Below, one piece after another: positions 6,987 to 15,619 of a DNA stretch of 33,177 nucleotides. A program made the translations under genes and the position numbers. Source of the DNA: JBFHQE01 sp041592335 (lineage in GTDB: Bacteria; Pseudomonadota; Gammaproteobacteria; Thiohalobacterales; Thiohalobacteraceae). The DNA is taken from the NCBI GenBank assembly GCA_041592335.1, contig JBFHQE010000025.1, positions 1 through 33,177 on the forward strand, in the 5' to 3' direction. Position 1 is the stretch's first letter. Each line of letters begins with the position of its first letter. The notes below the pieces were generated by a model that did no database searches, was not told the origin of the DNA, and saw nothing but the letters and a program-made list of their open reading frames with translations.

Positions 6987-9374
6987 TCAGGCCTTAATCG
7001 GCTTCCATTTAACCAGCAACGCCGGTAACAACGTGAGGTTTGCCAGCAACGCCGCCAACATGGCAAAGCCGGTGAATAACCCGAAATACACGGTAGGGAT
7101 GAAATTCGACAGCATCAGTACCGAAAAACCGGCGGTAATAATCACGGATGTATACAGCATGGCGCGGCCAATACTGCGGTGACTGCGATGCATGGCGGCA
7201 TGATAATCGCCATCCCGTTTTAATTCTCGCTTGAAACGATGAATGTAGTGGATGGTGTCATCGACACCGATACCGATGGCGATAGCCGCAATAGTGATGG
7301 TCATCATATCGAGTGGAATTGCCAGCCAGCCCATCACACCCAGTATCAGCGACGAAGGCAAGAGGTTGGGAATAATGCCGACGATGGCCAGCTTGATGGA
7401 ACGAAACAGGATGACAAACATCACAGCCACGGCCGCAAGCACGGCGCCAATGGTCATGATCTGCGATTGAAACAGGCTTTGCAGCATATTGTTATACAAC
7501 ACCAGCATGCCGGTGATATGCACCTGGTCTTCACGCAACTGCTCCTTATCAAGCAGGTAGGCGCGTATCTCGTCGATTAATACCTGGCGATGCAGGGAAG
7601 GATCGCTCTCTCGAACCCGCATGACAAAGCGCACCTGGTTATTGTCGTTCGACAGATAGGGGGCTACCAGCTGCTCCTTGACAAGGTCCGGCAGCTGACG
7701 CTGCATCATACCCAGGTAGAAGTTATCCAGCGGCATGCCGAAATTCACTTCCTCCATCACCTGCATAAAGGTATCGATGGATTGCACCTTGCCCACATCG
7801 CCCCGCGCATCCAGATACAGATGAATGCGTTTAACCTGCTCACGGATAAAGGGATCGCGCCAGTAATCTTCACCCAGGCCATCGATCACCACTTCCAGCG
7901 GCGTCGTACCACCCAGTTCCTGGTCGATCTGCTTCATACCCTGGTGTATTTCGGTATCCGCTTTAAAGTAATCGATGAAGCGATTCTCAACCGACAAGCG
8001 CTGCATACCCAGAACCGACAACCCCATTGCCACCAGACCGAGCACCAGCAATTTTCCGCCATGACGCTCGGTCAGCCCGGCAAACCAGGCACTGAACGGC
8101 AGGTGACCACCTTCGGGTTGCGCGACTGGAACCGGTGAATACCGGATCAGAACGGGAAACAGCAGAAAAGACAGCACCAGACCCAGCATGACACCCATTG
8201 CCATGGTCCAGCCAAAATCAATCACCGGCCGAATATCACTGACGATCAAGGACCCGAACGCAATCACGGTGGTCAGGCTGGTGAACAGACAGGGCAGAAA
8301 CATCGAGCGCAATGTTTCCTTCAGACCATCCGGCTTTGGCAGGCCTTCGCGTTGCAGCTCGCGATAGCGCACCACCAGGTGGATAACAATCGAGAGCGTC
8401 ATGATAAGCAGCAGGGAGAAAAAATTAGAGGAGATAACGGTGACGCGCCAGTCCAGCCAGCCGAGCATGCCCATCATCATAAAACTGCTCAACAGGCTGA
8501 GCAGGGTCGGCACCAGCACCCAAATCCATTGGCGGAAAATAATCCACATGGTGAGCATCATCATGGCCAGCACGCCAACACCGAACACCTGCAGATCGTT
8601 ACGGATAAAACGAATCATGTCCGCCACGATCAGGGGAATGCCGCCCACATACAGGGTAGCGGCATCATTGTATTTGGCGACAATATCGCGCACTGACTGC
8701 ACCAGTTGCCGCTCCCGCTCCAGCTGATCCTGGTTGGCCTCCTGTATCTGTTCATCCAGTGCCTGCAACTGGCTCTGCTCTGCCTGGGTCAAGGAAGATC
8801 CATATTTCCTGGCACGCAACTCATCGCGCAAACGCAGCATGTTTGTCAGCAGGTGGTCCTGTCTGAGATTAAGCTGCAACGCGGTCGTCGAGCCGTCTTC
8901 ACTTACCAGGTTATCGCCATACAGCGGACTGAGTCGCAACTCCATCCGCGCCGCCTCGGCATCGACTTCCGCCATCTGCAAGGTAGTGAAATCCTTGCCC
9001 ATGGCAAACAGCGATACCGGCGGGCTATTAAAAAGCGGGACATCCAGCAGCGAAACCACCGAGGCAACGCCAGGAACGGCAGCCAGTTCATCGCGTAGAT
9101 TTTCAATCAAGGCCAGTGTATCGGCATCGAATAAATCGGCCTGTGGGGTCACACTGATAATCAGAAAATTGCTCACGCCATAACGCGACTGCACCAGGCG
9201 GAAATAACGCAGATCAGAGTCGCTTTCCAGCACCAGCGAATCGGAAGAGGCGTCGAGTTGAAAGTGGCGAATACCTCCCAGCATGGCCAGACAGGCGAGC
9301 AACAGCAGGCTGAAGGTAATTAACGGCGCGCGTAAAACGAGAAACTCATACCCACGGATGAACGGTGACCACAT
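6987..9374 (-). CDS. RND-superfamily (MMPL/HpnN-type) exporter
   Basis: 795 residues. One membrane helix near the N-terminus (about 17-37), a large periplasmic loop, a block of five or so helices (about 260-410), a second periplasmic loop, and a final helix block (about 625-790) give the duplicated RND topology. Motifs such as GIGVDDTIHYIHRFKRE in the last block match the MMPL/SSD-type exporters (HpnN and relatives) that move lipids or hydrophobic molecules, not the ~1000-residue AcrB drug pumps. The ATG at 9374 follows the stop of the MlaC-like gene by one base, so translation is likely coupled. By analogy with HpnM/HpnN the pair probably moves a membrane lipid between inner and outer membranes. 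The cargo is unknown and no hopanoid genes are in the window. Confidence 0.88.
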   Translation of the reverse strand: MWSPFIRGYEFLVLRAPLITFSLLLLACLAMLGGIRHFQLDASSDSLVLESDSDLRYFRLVQSRYGVSNFLIISVTPQADLFDADTLALIENLRDELAAVPGVASVVSLLDVPLFNSPPVSLFAMGKDFTTLQMAEVDAEAARMELRLSPLYGDNLVSEDGSTTALQLNLRQDHLLTNMLRLRDELRARKYGSSLTQAEQSQLQALDEQIQEANQDQLERERQLVQSVRDIVAKYNDAATLYVGGIPLIVADMIRFIRNDLQVFGVGVLAMMMLTMWIIFRQWIWVLVPTLLSLLSSFMMMGMLGWLDWRVTVISSNFFSLLLIMTLSIVIHLVVRYRELQREGLPKPDGLKETLRSMFLPCLFTSLTTVIAFGSLIVSDIRPVIDFGWTMAMGVMLGLVLSFLLFPVLIRYSPVPVAQPEGGHLPFSAWFAGLTERHGGKLLVLGLVAMGLSVLGMQRLSVENRFIDYFKADTEIHQGMKQIDQELGGTTPLEVVIDGLGEDYWRDPFIREQVKRIHLYLDARGDVGKVQSIDTFMQVMEEVNFGMPLDNFYLGMMQRQLPDLVKEQLVAPYLSNDNNQVRFVMRVRESDPSLHRQVLIDEIRAYLLDKEQLREDQVHITGMLVLYNNMLQSLFQSQIMTIGAVLAAVAVMFVILFRSIKLAIVGIIPNLLPSSLILGVMGWLAIPLDMMTITIAAIAIGIGVDDTIHYIHRFKRELKRDGDYHAAMHRSHRSIGRAMLYTSVIITAGFSVLMLSNFIPTVYFGLFTGFAMLAALLANLTLLPALLVKWKPIKA

Positions 9375-9375
9375 A

Positions 9376-9984
9376 TTAACGACGAAGTTGATTGTTACGC
9401 GCTTCCAGCATCGAAATAACCTTGTCGAGACCGTTGCGTTCGATCAGGTAACGGTACTGTTGGCGATTACTCTGCACCATGCTGACACCATCGACAACCA
9501 CATCGGTCACTTTCCAGTCCTGCGATTGCTGCTCCAGCCGGTATCGTGCTTCAATGGCGCGGCCGCTTTGCTGGTAAATATTACTAATGATGGTGCAACA
9601 ACTGCTCGCCTGGGAAGTGTCATCCACGGAGTAACTGACTTTTTCGCCCGAGTAGGCACGAAAGACCTCGGTATAGAAACTCACCATGTAACGGCGGAAC
9701 TCCTCGACAAAGCGCTGGCGCTGCACATCGCTTGCGGTTTGCCAGGTGTCGCCCAGTACCCGCTCGGCAATTGTCTGTTGCGCAAGCAGGGGCAGCAGGA
9801 GCTGTTCAATCAGACCCTGTACAAAATCCGGGGCGCGCTCGCCTTCGGGTGTGGCATTTAATTCGCTAAGAATGGTTTCCGAGGCCGTTTGCACCAGCGC
9901 AAGCGGCGCCTGTTCCGCTTTCACGGGAACCATCAGGAACAAACAGGCAGCAAGACCCCAAAAACAAGATCGAAGCAGCGACAT
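9376..9984 (-). CDS. MlaC/Ttg2D/HpnM-like periplasmic lipid-binding protein
   Basis: 202 residues with a signal peptide (about 1-23, ending VKA-EQ). The body matches the MlaC fold family: a helical N-terminal part (DFVQGLIEQLLLPLLAQQTIAERVLGD... pattern), a segment with FVEEFRRYMVSFYTEVFRAY, and the C-terminal strand WKVTDVVVDGVSMVQSNRQQ typical of Ttg2D/MlaC. MlaC ferries phospholipids across the periplasm; HpnM relatives are associated with hopanoids. No MlaF/E/D/B genes are present, and the partner here is the RND exporter that starts one base after this stop. A vicinal Cys-Cys (SSCCTI) is an oddity of unknown meaning. The ribosome site is weak (AGGG about 12 bases before the ATG). Confidence 0.9.
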   Translation of the reverse strand: MSLLRSCFWGLAACLFLMVPVKAEQAPLALVQTASETILSELNATPEGERAPDFVQGLIEQLLLPLLAQQTIAERVLGDTWQTASDVQRQRFVEEFRRYMVSFYTEVFRAYSGEKVSYSVDDTSQASSCCTIISNIYQQSGRAIEARYRLEQQSQDWKVTDVVVDGVSMVQSNRQQYRYLIERNGLDKVISMLEARNNQLRR

Positions 9985-10029
9985 ATTATTTTTCTACCCT
10001 GCAGAAATAAACGACTCCGGGGCATTCTA

Positions 10030-10698
10030 TCAAAATGCGGCCTCACTGGTGAACGAAAGCCTTTCCCCGCTCTCCGGGTGGGTCAATTCCAGAACGCTGG
10101 CGTGGAGCAGCAGGCGATCTGCCGCGTCCCGCACCGCTGGCGGCGCATAAAAGCAACACCCCAGAATGGGGTGACCGATTTCCGCCATGTGTACCCGAAG
10201 CTGATGCGAACGTCCGGTAACAGGACTCAACCGCACCCGTGACCGCTGTTTCTCGACATCCCGCGTCAGCACCTGGTAATGCGTTTTTGCCGCTTTACCC
10301 AGTTCGGCATCCACCTTTTGCCGTGGACGATTGGGCCAGTCGCAAATCAGCGGCAAATCGATAGTGCCGGAATCCTGCGCGGGCAGTCCGGCAACAACGG
10401 CCGTGTACTCCTTGCCGACACTGCGCTTTTCAAACTGTAGACTCAGGTGGCGATGCGACCCGGCATCCAGCGCGATCACCATCAGCCCCGAGGTATCCAG
10501 ATCCAGCCGGTGCACAATGCGCGCCGAGGGCGTTTCCCGTTGCAGCCGACTGATGACGCAATCCCGATTATCCGGATGACGGCCCGGCACGGACAACAGG
10601 CCCGAAGGTTTGTTAACAATCAGCAGGCAGTTATCCCGATGGAGAATTTCAACCGTCTCAAGGCAAGGCGGCACGATGTGAATAGGAGACAGGGACAT
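10030..10698 (-). CDS. rluA: RluA pseudouridine synthase (23S rRNA/tRNA)
   Basis: 222 residues, close to E. coli RluA in length. The catalytic motif HRLDLDTSG (His63 to Gly71) contains the conserved Asp that attacks the target uridine. The stretch LPLICDWPNRPRQKV and the C-terminal TGRSHQLRVHMAEIGHPILG are characteristic of RluA, which modifies 23S rRNA U746 and tRNA U32, rather than RluC or RluD. There is no S4 domain, as expected. The usual GDRFYA is GCCFYA here. The ATG at 10698 shares its A with the TGA stop of the histidine kinase gene (TGATG), so translation is coupled. Its place between a sensor kinase and lipid-transport genes has no obvious functional logic. Confidence 0.93.
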   Translation of the reverse strand: MSLSPIHIVPPCLETVEILHRDNCLLIVNKPSGLLSVPGRHPDNRDCVISRLQRETPSARIVHRLDLDTSGLMVIALDAGSHRHLSLQFEKRSVGKEYTAVVAGLPAQDSGTIDLPLICDWPNRPRQKVDAELGKAAKTHYQVLTRDVEKQRSRVRLSPVTGRSHQLRVHMAEIGHPILGCCFYAPPAVRDAADRLLLHASVLELTHPESGERLSFTSEAAF

Positions 10699-12695
10699 CA
10701 GCGCAGATGACGTTCGAGTGCGGCGAACAGTTTCGGAATATCGATCGGCTTGGTGAGAAAATCAGCAAACAGTTCTTGCCGAACTTCGTCTTCCCGGGAA
10801 CGTATTGCCGAAGCGGTCAGGGCAATAACCGGAATATCGGCCAACGCCTTGTCCTCGCGCATTGCCCGGGTTGCGGTCACACCATCCATTTCCGGCATTT
10901 TCAGATCCATGATCACCAGGTCCGGTTTGAACGTGCGCGCAACCTCGAGTGCAATCCTGCCATTTTCGGCCTCGGCAAATGCTACCGGCTGTCCCTGAAG
11001 CAGATCGATCACCAGTTGGCGATTTGCTGCAAAATCATCCACAACCAGTATCCTGCAGGGCTTCAACTTCAGGGTCGTGATCGATTGGCTTGCCGGGGAG
11101 GTGACACCAGCCGACGCAATGGCCACCCTGTTCAGCCTTAGGCTGAACTGACTTCCCTGGTTCGGAAAGCTTTTATCAAGCCGCAACTCGCCGCCCAGCA
11201 TGGCCGCCAACTGCTGACTGATGGCCAGCCCGAGTCCTGAACCGCCATAACGCCGGGTGTCCTGCCCATCCTGTTGTTCAAACCGGTTAAATACCCGCTG
11301 CTGATATTCGGGCGAGATGCCTATTCCAGTATCGGTGACGGTAAACAGCAGGTTAGCCTGGTCACCCTCAATCACCTCGGCTTCAACCCGCAGCACGACC
11401 TTACCCCGCTCGGTAAACTTCAATGCATTACTCAGGAGGTTGAACAGAATCTGCATGAGTCGGTTCTGGTCCGTCGTCACCACTTCCGGCACCTTCCCGG
11501 AACGCTGGACCTCTAACGCCAGCCCTTTAGCGGAAGCCTTGGGCTTGAACATGTCCTCGATCGAATCAAGCAGGCGATGCAGGCTGAATTCCGCTACATT
11601 GATGACCAGCTTGCCCGCGTCGATTTTGGCAAGATCCAGCACATCGTCAATAACTGCCAGCAACGAGTCCGCGCCATGATTGATCGAGCTTATATAGCGA
11701 CGCTGCTTGTCATTCAGCTCTGTCTCGGCAAGCAACTCGGAATAGCCTATAACCACATTCAGCGGCGTTCTGATTTCGTGACTCATGGTGGAGAGAAACT
11801 CGGTTTTGGCCCTTGCCGCCTGCTCGGCTGCGACCTTCTTCTCCTGTAATTCCTGTTCCAACAACTCCCGCCGACGAATCTCCCGGGTCAATTCATCCAT
11901 GCGCTGTAATAACTGGCTATTGGATGCCTCGAGACGATCCATCATGTTATTGAATGCCGAAGCGAACAGGCTGAACTCTCCCGGCATGCCATCCGGAAAG
12001 CGCTGCTTGACGTTACCCGCCGCAATGCTCTTTGCCGAGGAGATACTGGTCATCAGCGGTTTTCCAATATTTCTATCGACCCACCAGATAAAAATAAGCA
12101 GGAACACGCTCATGTTTAGCAGAAAAATCAGCACAAAAAACAGCTGCGCAGGCGCCTTCTTTTCCTTGGCTTCTTTCAACAGGATATCGCGCTGCGTCTG
12201 TATGTCAGCTTCGAATTCAGCATATTGCTGCAATACCCGGGTAATGTAAGGATTCAGATACTCATCCGTATCACGCGCCGGCTCGTCTGAATGATTGTAA
12301 ATTTTGAGCGCGAACCTGAACTGCACAGCCAGATCATAATAGCTCTCAATGAATGCTTCGGTGACACTGCCGGGAATTTCGAGCGACTCAACCTGTTGCT
12401 GCAGATCCTGAATAAAACTGCGCGTCAAACGCTCCTGCTCATAGAACGCCTGAAGGTAACGATAATACTCTCCCGGCCTGGAGCCACGCAGTTGCAGATT
12501 CGACCATGCCAGCAATTGACGATACAGATGCACCTGCGCGAGCTCGGCACGCAGTATTAACTCTGAAGACTCGTCATGTATGCGCTCCAGATCATACTGA
12601 ATCTTGCCCTGCATTTGATTGGCGGCGTACAGCAAGCCCAGCAGAACGGCAAAACCCGCGATTAATACCAGTACCAGCCGAACACGTATCGACAT
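10698..12695 (-). CDS. Hybrid sensor histidine kinase with C-terminal receiver
   Basis: 665 residues in the inner membrane. TM1 at about 7-25, a mostly helical periplasmic domain (27-180) like four-helix-bundle sensors, TM2 at about 184-205, HAMP (206-258), a coiled coil (255-300), HisKA with phospho-acceptor His306 (STMSHEIRTPLN), HATPase with N-box Asn422 and G boxes DTGIGI and GGSGLGLA, then a receiver with Asp553/Asp554, phospho-acceptor Asp597, Thr627 and Lys649. There is no HPt domain, so phosphate must pass to a separate HPt or response regulator, not seen here. The ATG at 12695 directly abuts the stop of the tungstate-type binding protein (no gap), which suggests that protein is its periplasmic co-sensor, as TorT is for TorS. 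Its stop overlaps the rluA start. Confidence 0.95.
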   Translation of the reverse strand: MSIRVRLVLVLIAGFAVLLGLLYAANQMQGKIQYDLERIHDESSELILRAELAQVHLYRQLLAWSNLQLRGSRPGEYYRYLQAFYEQERLTRSFIQDLQQQVESLEIPGSVTEAFIESYYDLAVQFRFALKIYNHSDEPARDTDEYLNPYITRVLQQYAEFEADIQTQRDILLKEAKEKKAPAQLFFVLIFLLNMSVFLLIFIWWVDRNIGKPLMTSISSAKSIAAGNVKQRFPDGMPGEFSLFASAFNNMMDRLEASNSQLLQRMDELTREIRRRELLEQELQEKKVAAEQAARAKTEFLSTMSHEIRTPLNVVIGYSELLAETELNDKQRRYISSINHGADSLLAVIDDVLDLAKIDAGKLVINVAEFSLHRLLDSIEDMFKPKASAKGLALEVQRSGKVPEVVTTDQNRLMQILFNLLSNALKFTERGKVVLRVEAEVIEGDQANLLFTVTDTGIGISPEYQQRVFNRFEQQDGQDTRRYGGSGLGLAISQQLAAMLGGELRLDKSFPNQGSQFSLRLNRVAIASAGVTSPASQSITTLKLKPCRILVVDDFAANRQLVIDLLQGQPVAFAEAENGRIALEVARTFKPDLVIMDLKMPEMDGVTATRAMREDKALADIPVIALTASAIRSREDEVRQELFADFLTKPIDIPKLFAALERHLR

Positions 12696-13508
12696 TTAGT
12701 TCGCCCCACCCGCTGGCTGCAAGGGTACATACAGGATTTCGTTATCAATCCGGAAATCGCTGATTAAAGACTGCCCTCCCGCACCGGTCAGCCAGGTTAC
12801 AAAGTCCATCGCGCCGTGCGTGTTCACGCCGCCAACTTTATCCGGATTCACCACGATCACGTGGTAAGGGTTTTCGAGCACGGGATCATGCTCAACATGC
12901 AATACCAGAGAAACTTCGTCGCGGTGCGCCAGCCAGGTACCGCGGTCCACCAGGATATAGGCCTGCATTTCATCTGCTTTCGCCAGCGACACACCCATCC
13001 CCGCCCCCAGCTCAAAGTACCACTCGCCATAGGGAATGATTTTCAGCCGCGACCAGATCAACTGTTCTTTGTTGTGGGTTCCAGAATCATCGGCGCGCGA
13101 AACAAACAGGCTGTGTTTTTCCCGGATAGCATGGAAGGCCGCCACAACGTCGGTTGCGCCATGGATGCCCGCCGGATCGGCACCTGGCCCCACCAGCACA
13201 AAATCGTTTTTCATCACCGGTATGCGCTTTAAACCATAGCCATCGGCAACGAAGCCCCGCTCGGCAGCCGGATCGTGCGTCAGCACGACATCCGCGCGTC
13301 CTGTGCGCGCCAGACGCAAAGCCTTTCCTGAACCCACGGCAACGACATCGACCTTATAGTCGAACTCTGTTTCAAATACGGGAAGCAATATGTCGAGCAG
13401 GCCGCTGCTCCTGGCACTGGTGGTGGTTACCAGTCGCAGGGTTTCGTTTGCGAGAGCCGCAGGGAATGGCTGAAGCAGGCAGAGTAAACAGATTAGAATG
13501 TTACGCAT
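12696..13508 (-). CDS. TupA-like tungstate-class periplasmic binding protein
   Basis: 270 residues from the ATG at 13508, which is followed directly by a signal peptide (MRNILICLLCLLQPFPAALA). A GTG at 13532 would add eight residues before the signal and is less likely; AGGGGG precedes the ATG. The mature protein carries TupA-class motifs: LRLVTTTS, SGLLDILLPVFE, VGSGKALRLARTGRADVVL, VGPGADPAGI, RADDSGTHNKE and LVDRGTW. TupA binds tungstate and delivers it to TupB/TupC, but no permease or ATPase gene is nearby. Instead the next gene is a hybrid histidine kinase that starts at the very next base. I infer a sensing role. The ligand could be tungstate, molybdate or another oxyanion. Confidence 0.88.
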   Translation of the reverse strand: MRNILICLLCLLQPFPAALANETLRLVTTTSARSSGLLDILLPVFETEFDYKVDVVAVGSGKALRLARTGRADVVLTHDPAAERGFVADGYGLKRIPVMKNDFVLVGPGADPAGIHGATDVVAAFHAIREKHSLFVSRADDSGTHNKEQLIWSRLKIIPYGEWYFELGAGMGVSLAKADEMQAYILVDRGTWLAHRDEVSLVLHVEHDPVLENPYHVIVVNPDKVGGVNTHGAMDFVTWLTGAGGQSLISDFRIDNEILYVPLQPAGGAN

Positions 13509-13650
13509 CCAAAGCCCCCTGTCCTGAATCACAAGTAAATAGCCGATTATCTCCCTGCCCTGGAAAGCATAGCACGATGATGATTAATTGGGATTGACTA
13601 TCAGTGCTGAAACCGGGGTATCAGGATTTCAGCGACAGGCGTGGGCGCGC

Positions 13651-14259
13651 TTAGAGCTCCCCGTTCTGCTCACGCGCCAGCCGACGCATTTCAGTCTCGC
13701 GCGCCATGATATGACTGCACAACAGGTCGCGGTCTGTTTCGCGAATAACATCGTATTCCACCGCAATCTGCCAGGGGTAATCGCTATTACCGACCGCGGC
13801 GCGTTCGCAATATATCACCCGCGCCACACATAATATCCCCATCATTTCGGGCATTAACGCAAACCGCAGGGATAACAGATCTCCCGGATTGAATTCCGAT
13901 TGCGCAGGAAATGTCATACCGCCCGCGCTCATGTTAACCATCACACGCTGATGCTCTTCCGCTTCCATCTCACCCATGACAAACAAGCGGGCAAGGTGAT
14001 TCAGCTTTTGATCCATTAATTTCAGGTAGCGCGCCAGATCGGGATTCTTTGCCGAAAAACCCTGCAGCATGCGATTCATGGCGCGTGAATTCGTTTGAAA
14101 TGTCGCCGCCACCGTGAAGCCGTCCGGCACACGGTCAGCAAGGCGCTCTCTAACAGCCTCAACCTGGTCAGCCGGAATTTTTTCATAATCGATTATGACT
14201 TCGTTATCGATACGAAAATACTCGCGACGCTCCTGGGATTGTGTTTTTTCATCCGCCAT
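13651..14259 (-). CDS. PilZ-domain protein of the stator operon
   Basis: 202 residues, cytoplasmic. An RREYFR motif at residues 11-16 and NMSAGGM at 109-115 correspond to the two c-di-GMP-binding motifs of PilZ domains (RxxxR and D/NxSxxG). They are separated by about 95 residues of mainly helical sequence, much more than in a compact PilZ domain. The C-terminal half (FNPGDLLSLRFALMPEM, then ...ARVIYCER...) fits the PilZ beta-barrel. The ATG lies two bases after the pomB stop codon, so the protein is likely made with the stator. PilZ proteins such as YcgR slow the motor when c-di-GMP is high, so motor control is a reasonable inference. A weak hairpin at 13607-13634 lacks a T-run. Confidence 0.85.
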   Translation of the reverse strand: MADEKTQSQERREYFRIDNEVIIDYEKIPADQVEAVRERLADRVPDGFTVAATFQTNSRAMNRMLQGFSAKNPDLARYLKLMDQKLNHLARLFVMGEMEAEEHQRVMVNMSAGGMTFPAQSEFNPGDLLSLRFALMPEMMGILCVARVIYCERAAVGNSDYPWQIAVEYDVIRETDRDLLCSHIMARETEMRRLAREQNGEL

Positions 14260-14261
14260 GA

Positions 14262-15593
14262 TTATTCTGCTGCTCCTTCAGCCGGTTCTATAAACTGCTC
14301 CCTGGCTTCCGGCGCCAGCGGATCAGTTATAACGTTTCTGTTTGTCGATGCATTACTGGTTACAAAGTCGTCGGATACTGTCGAAGCCTCCTCACCCTGC
14401 GCTGCATCCGCCGCACCGGAAATGAAAGGATCAAGTATTGGCGAAGGCACTCCCGGCAATGGCGGGTCGATATTCTCCGCGTCGTTATCGTTTGCCTCTT
14501 CAGTCCCACTATCCGCGGGGATATCCGCTGGCGCAACCGGCTCTGCAATGATGGTGGAAGAACCCAGTTCCGATTCGGCGAACAGGTCTTCTCCCTGTTC
14601 CAGAATGATCTCGACACGACGATTACGCGCCCGGTTTTCCGCACTGTTATTTTCCACCAGCGGTTGCGTATCGCCACGTCCTTCGACAGTGACACGGTTG
14701 GTTTTCAGTCCACCCTCGTCCACCAGTTCATGCACCACGGAAACGGCACGGCCCGCCGACAGCTCCCAGTTTGAACGATACACATCGCCGGTAAATGGCA
14801 GATTATCCGAATGACCCGCCACCACAATATTACCCGGCGTGGTTTTCAAAACCCGCGCAACCCGCGCCAGCACCGGCCGGAATGAATCACGGATAAACAC
14901 GCTGCCCGCCGGGAACGAGGCTTTATCGTGCAGCCGGATAATAATGCGCTGATCAATGGTTTCGATTTCAAGCTTGCCGCTATTAAGATCATCCGCCAAG
15001 GCCGCCTTGAGCTTGTCGGATGTTTCCTGAACCTGCGCCTCCGCTGCCGCGGCAGCTTCGGCCCTGGCCTCATCCTGCGCCTTTTTATCCGCCGCGCGCT
15101 CCTTCATCATTGCCAGCGCTTCGGCTTTGGGTATCAACACCAGTTCCCTGGATTGCTTGGGTGAAATACTGGACTTGCTCTTGGCTTGGCCCTTGGTGCT
15201 GGAAGATTTCCCGGTTGCGGCATCGTCGCCGCGTTTCCCTTCCTTGCCCTGGTTACTGTTCTTGCGATCCTGGCCTGTCTTGAGATGCAGCTGCCAGTCA
15301 TCCGTGGTCTGCTGTTCCATGACATTAAACACGGTCGGCTCGGGTTTCCCGGCACTGAATTCCCTGGCGATGATGTTGATCCCCTTGGGGATGCCTTTAA
15401 CATCATATTTGCGCTGCACGCCAAACGCCTCGCGCATGGAACCGGCAATCTGCTTGTACTTGGATACATCCATTTCCGAAAAGGACAGCAACAATACGAA
15501 GAAGCACATCAACAACGACATGAGATCCGCAAAGGTCATTACCCATGCGGGTGCACCTGCCGGGCACTTCTGCTGTTGTTCTTCGTCAGACAT
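14262..15593 (-). CDS. pomB: Flagellar stator protein PomB/MotB
   Basis: 443 residues from the ATG at 15593, preceded by AGGGA. A TTG at 15614 would add seven residues and lacks that site. The N-terminal helix contains AWVMTFADLMSLLMCFF with the ion-binding Asp23, and LLSFSEMD plus KQIAGSMREAFG follow as in Vibrio PomB. A long Lys/Ser-rich and then Ala/Glu-rich linker precedes the OmpA-like peptidoglycan-binding domain (VAGHSDNLPF, SNWELSAGRA, NRARNRRVEI). About 110 acidic, Pro-rich residues follow that domain, absent from ordinary PomB of about 315 residues. With PomA it forms the ion channel that powers flagellar rotation. PomB-like sequence suggests sodium, not protons. Second gene of pomA-pomB-pilZ. 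Confidence 0.93.
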   Translation of the reverse strand: MSDEEQQQKCPAGAPAWVMTFADLMSLLMCFFVLLLSFSEMDVSKYKQIAGSMREAFGVQRKYDVKGIPKGINIIAREFSAGKPEPTVFNVMEQQTTDDWQLHLKTGQDRKNSNQGKEGKRGDDAATGKSSSTKGQAKSKSSISPKQSRELVLIPKAEALAMMKERAADKKAQDEARAEAAAAAEAQVQETSDKLKAALADDLNSGKLEIETIDQRIIIRLHDKASFPAGSVFIRDSFRPVLARVARVLKTTPGNIVVAGHSDNLPFTGDVYRSNWELSAGRAVSVVHELVDEGGLKTNRVTVEGRGDTQPLVENNSAENRARNRRVEIILEQGEDLFAESELGSSTIIAEPVAPADIPADSGTEEANDNDAENIDPPLPGVPSPILDPFISGAADAAQGEEASTVSDDFVTSNASTNRNVITDPLAPEAREQFIEPAEGAAE

Positions 15594-15619
15594 GCTTGAT
15601 ATCCCTGCCGTCAACCGCG

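Noticed and set aside
7590..8138. Plus-strand frames within the RND exporter gene and similar long antisense frames in aspS, clpB, pomB and ygiQ
   Set aside because: Each lies antisense to a well-recognised gene and shows only the residue bias expected of shadow frames.
6987..9374. AcrB-type drug pump
   Set aside because: Too short at 795 residues and lacks an adaptor gene; the MMPL/HpnN pattern and MlaC-like partner fit better.
12696..13508. Phosphate-binding PstS
   Set aside because: Motifs VGPGADPAGI and DDSGTH with LVDRGTW fit the TupA class better than PstS.
13607..13634. Hairpin after pilZ
   Set aside because: Stem of seven pairs (GCTGAAA/TTTCAGC) with a long loop and no T-run; not a convincing terminator.
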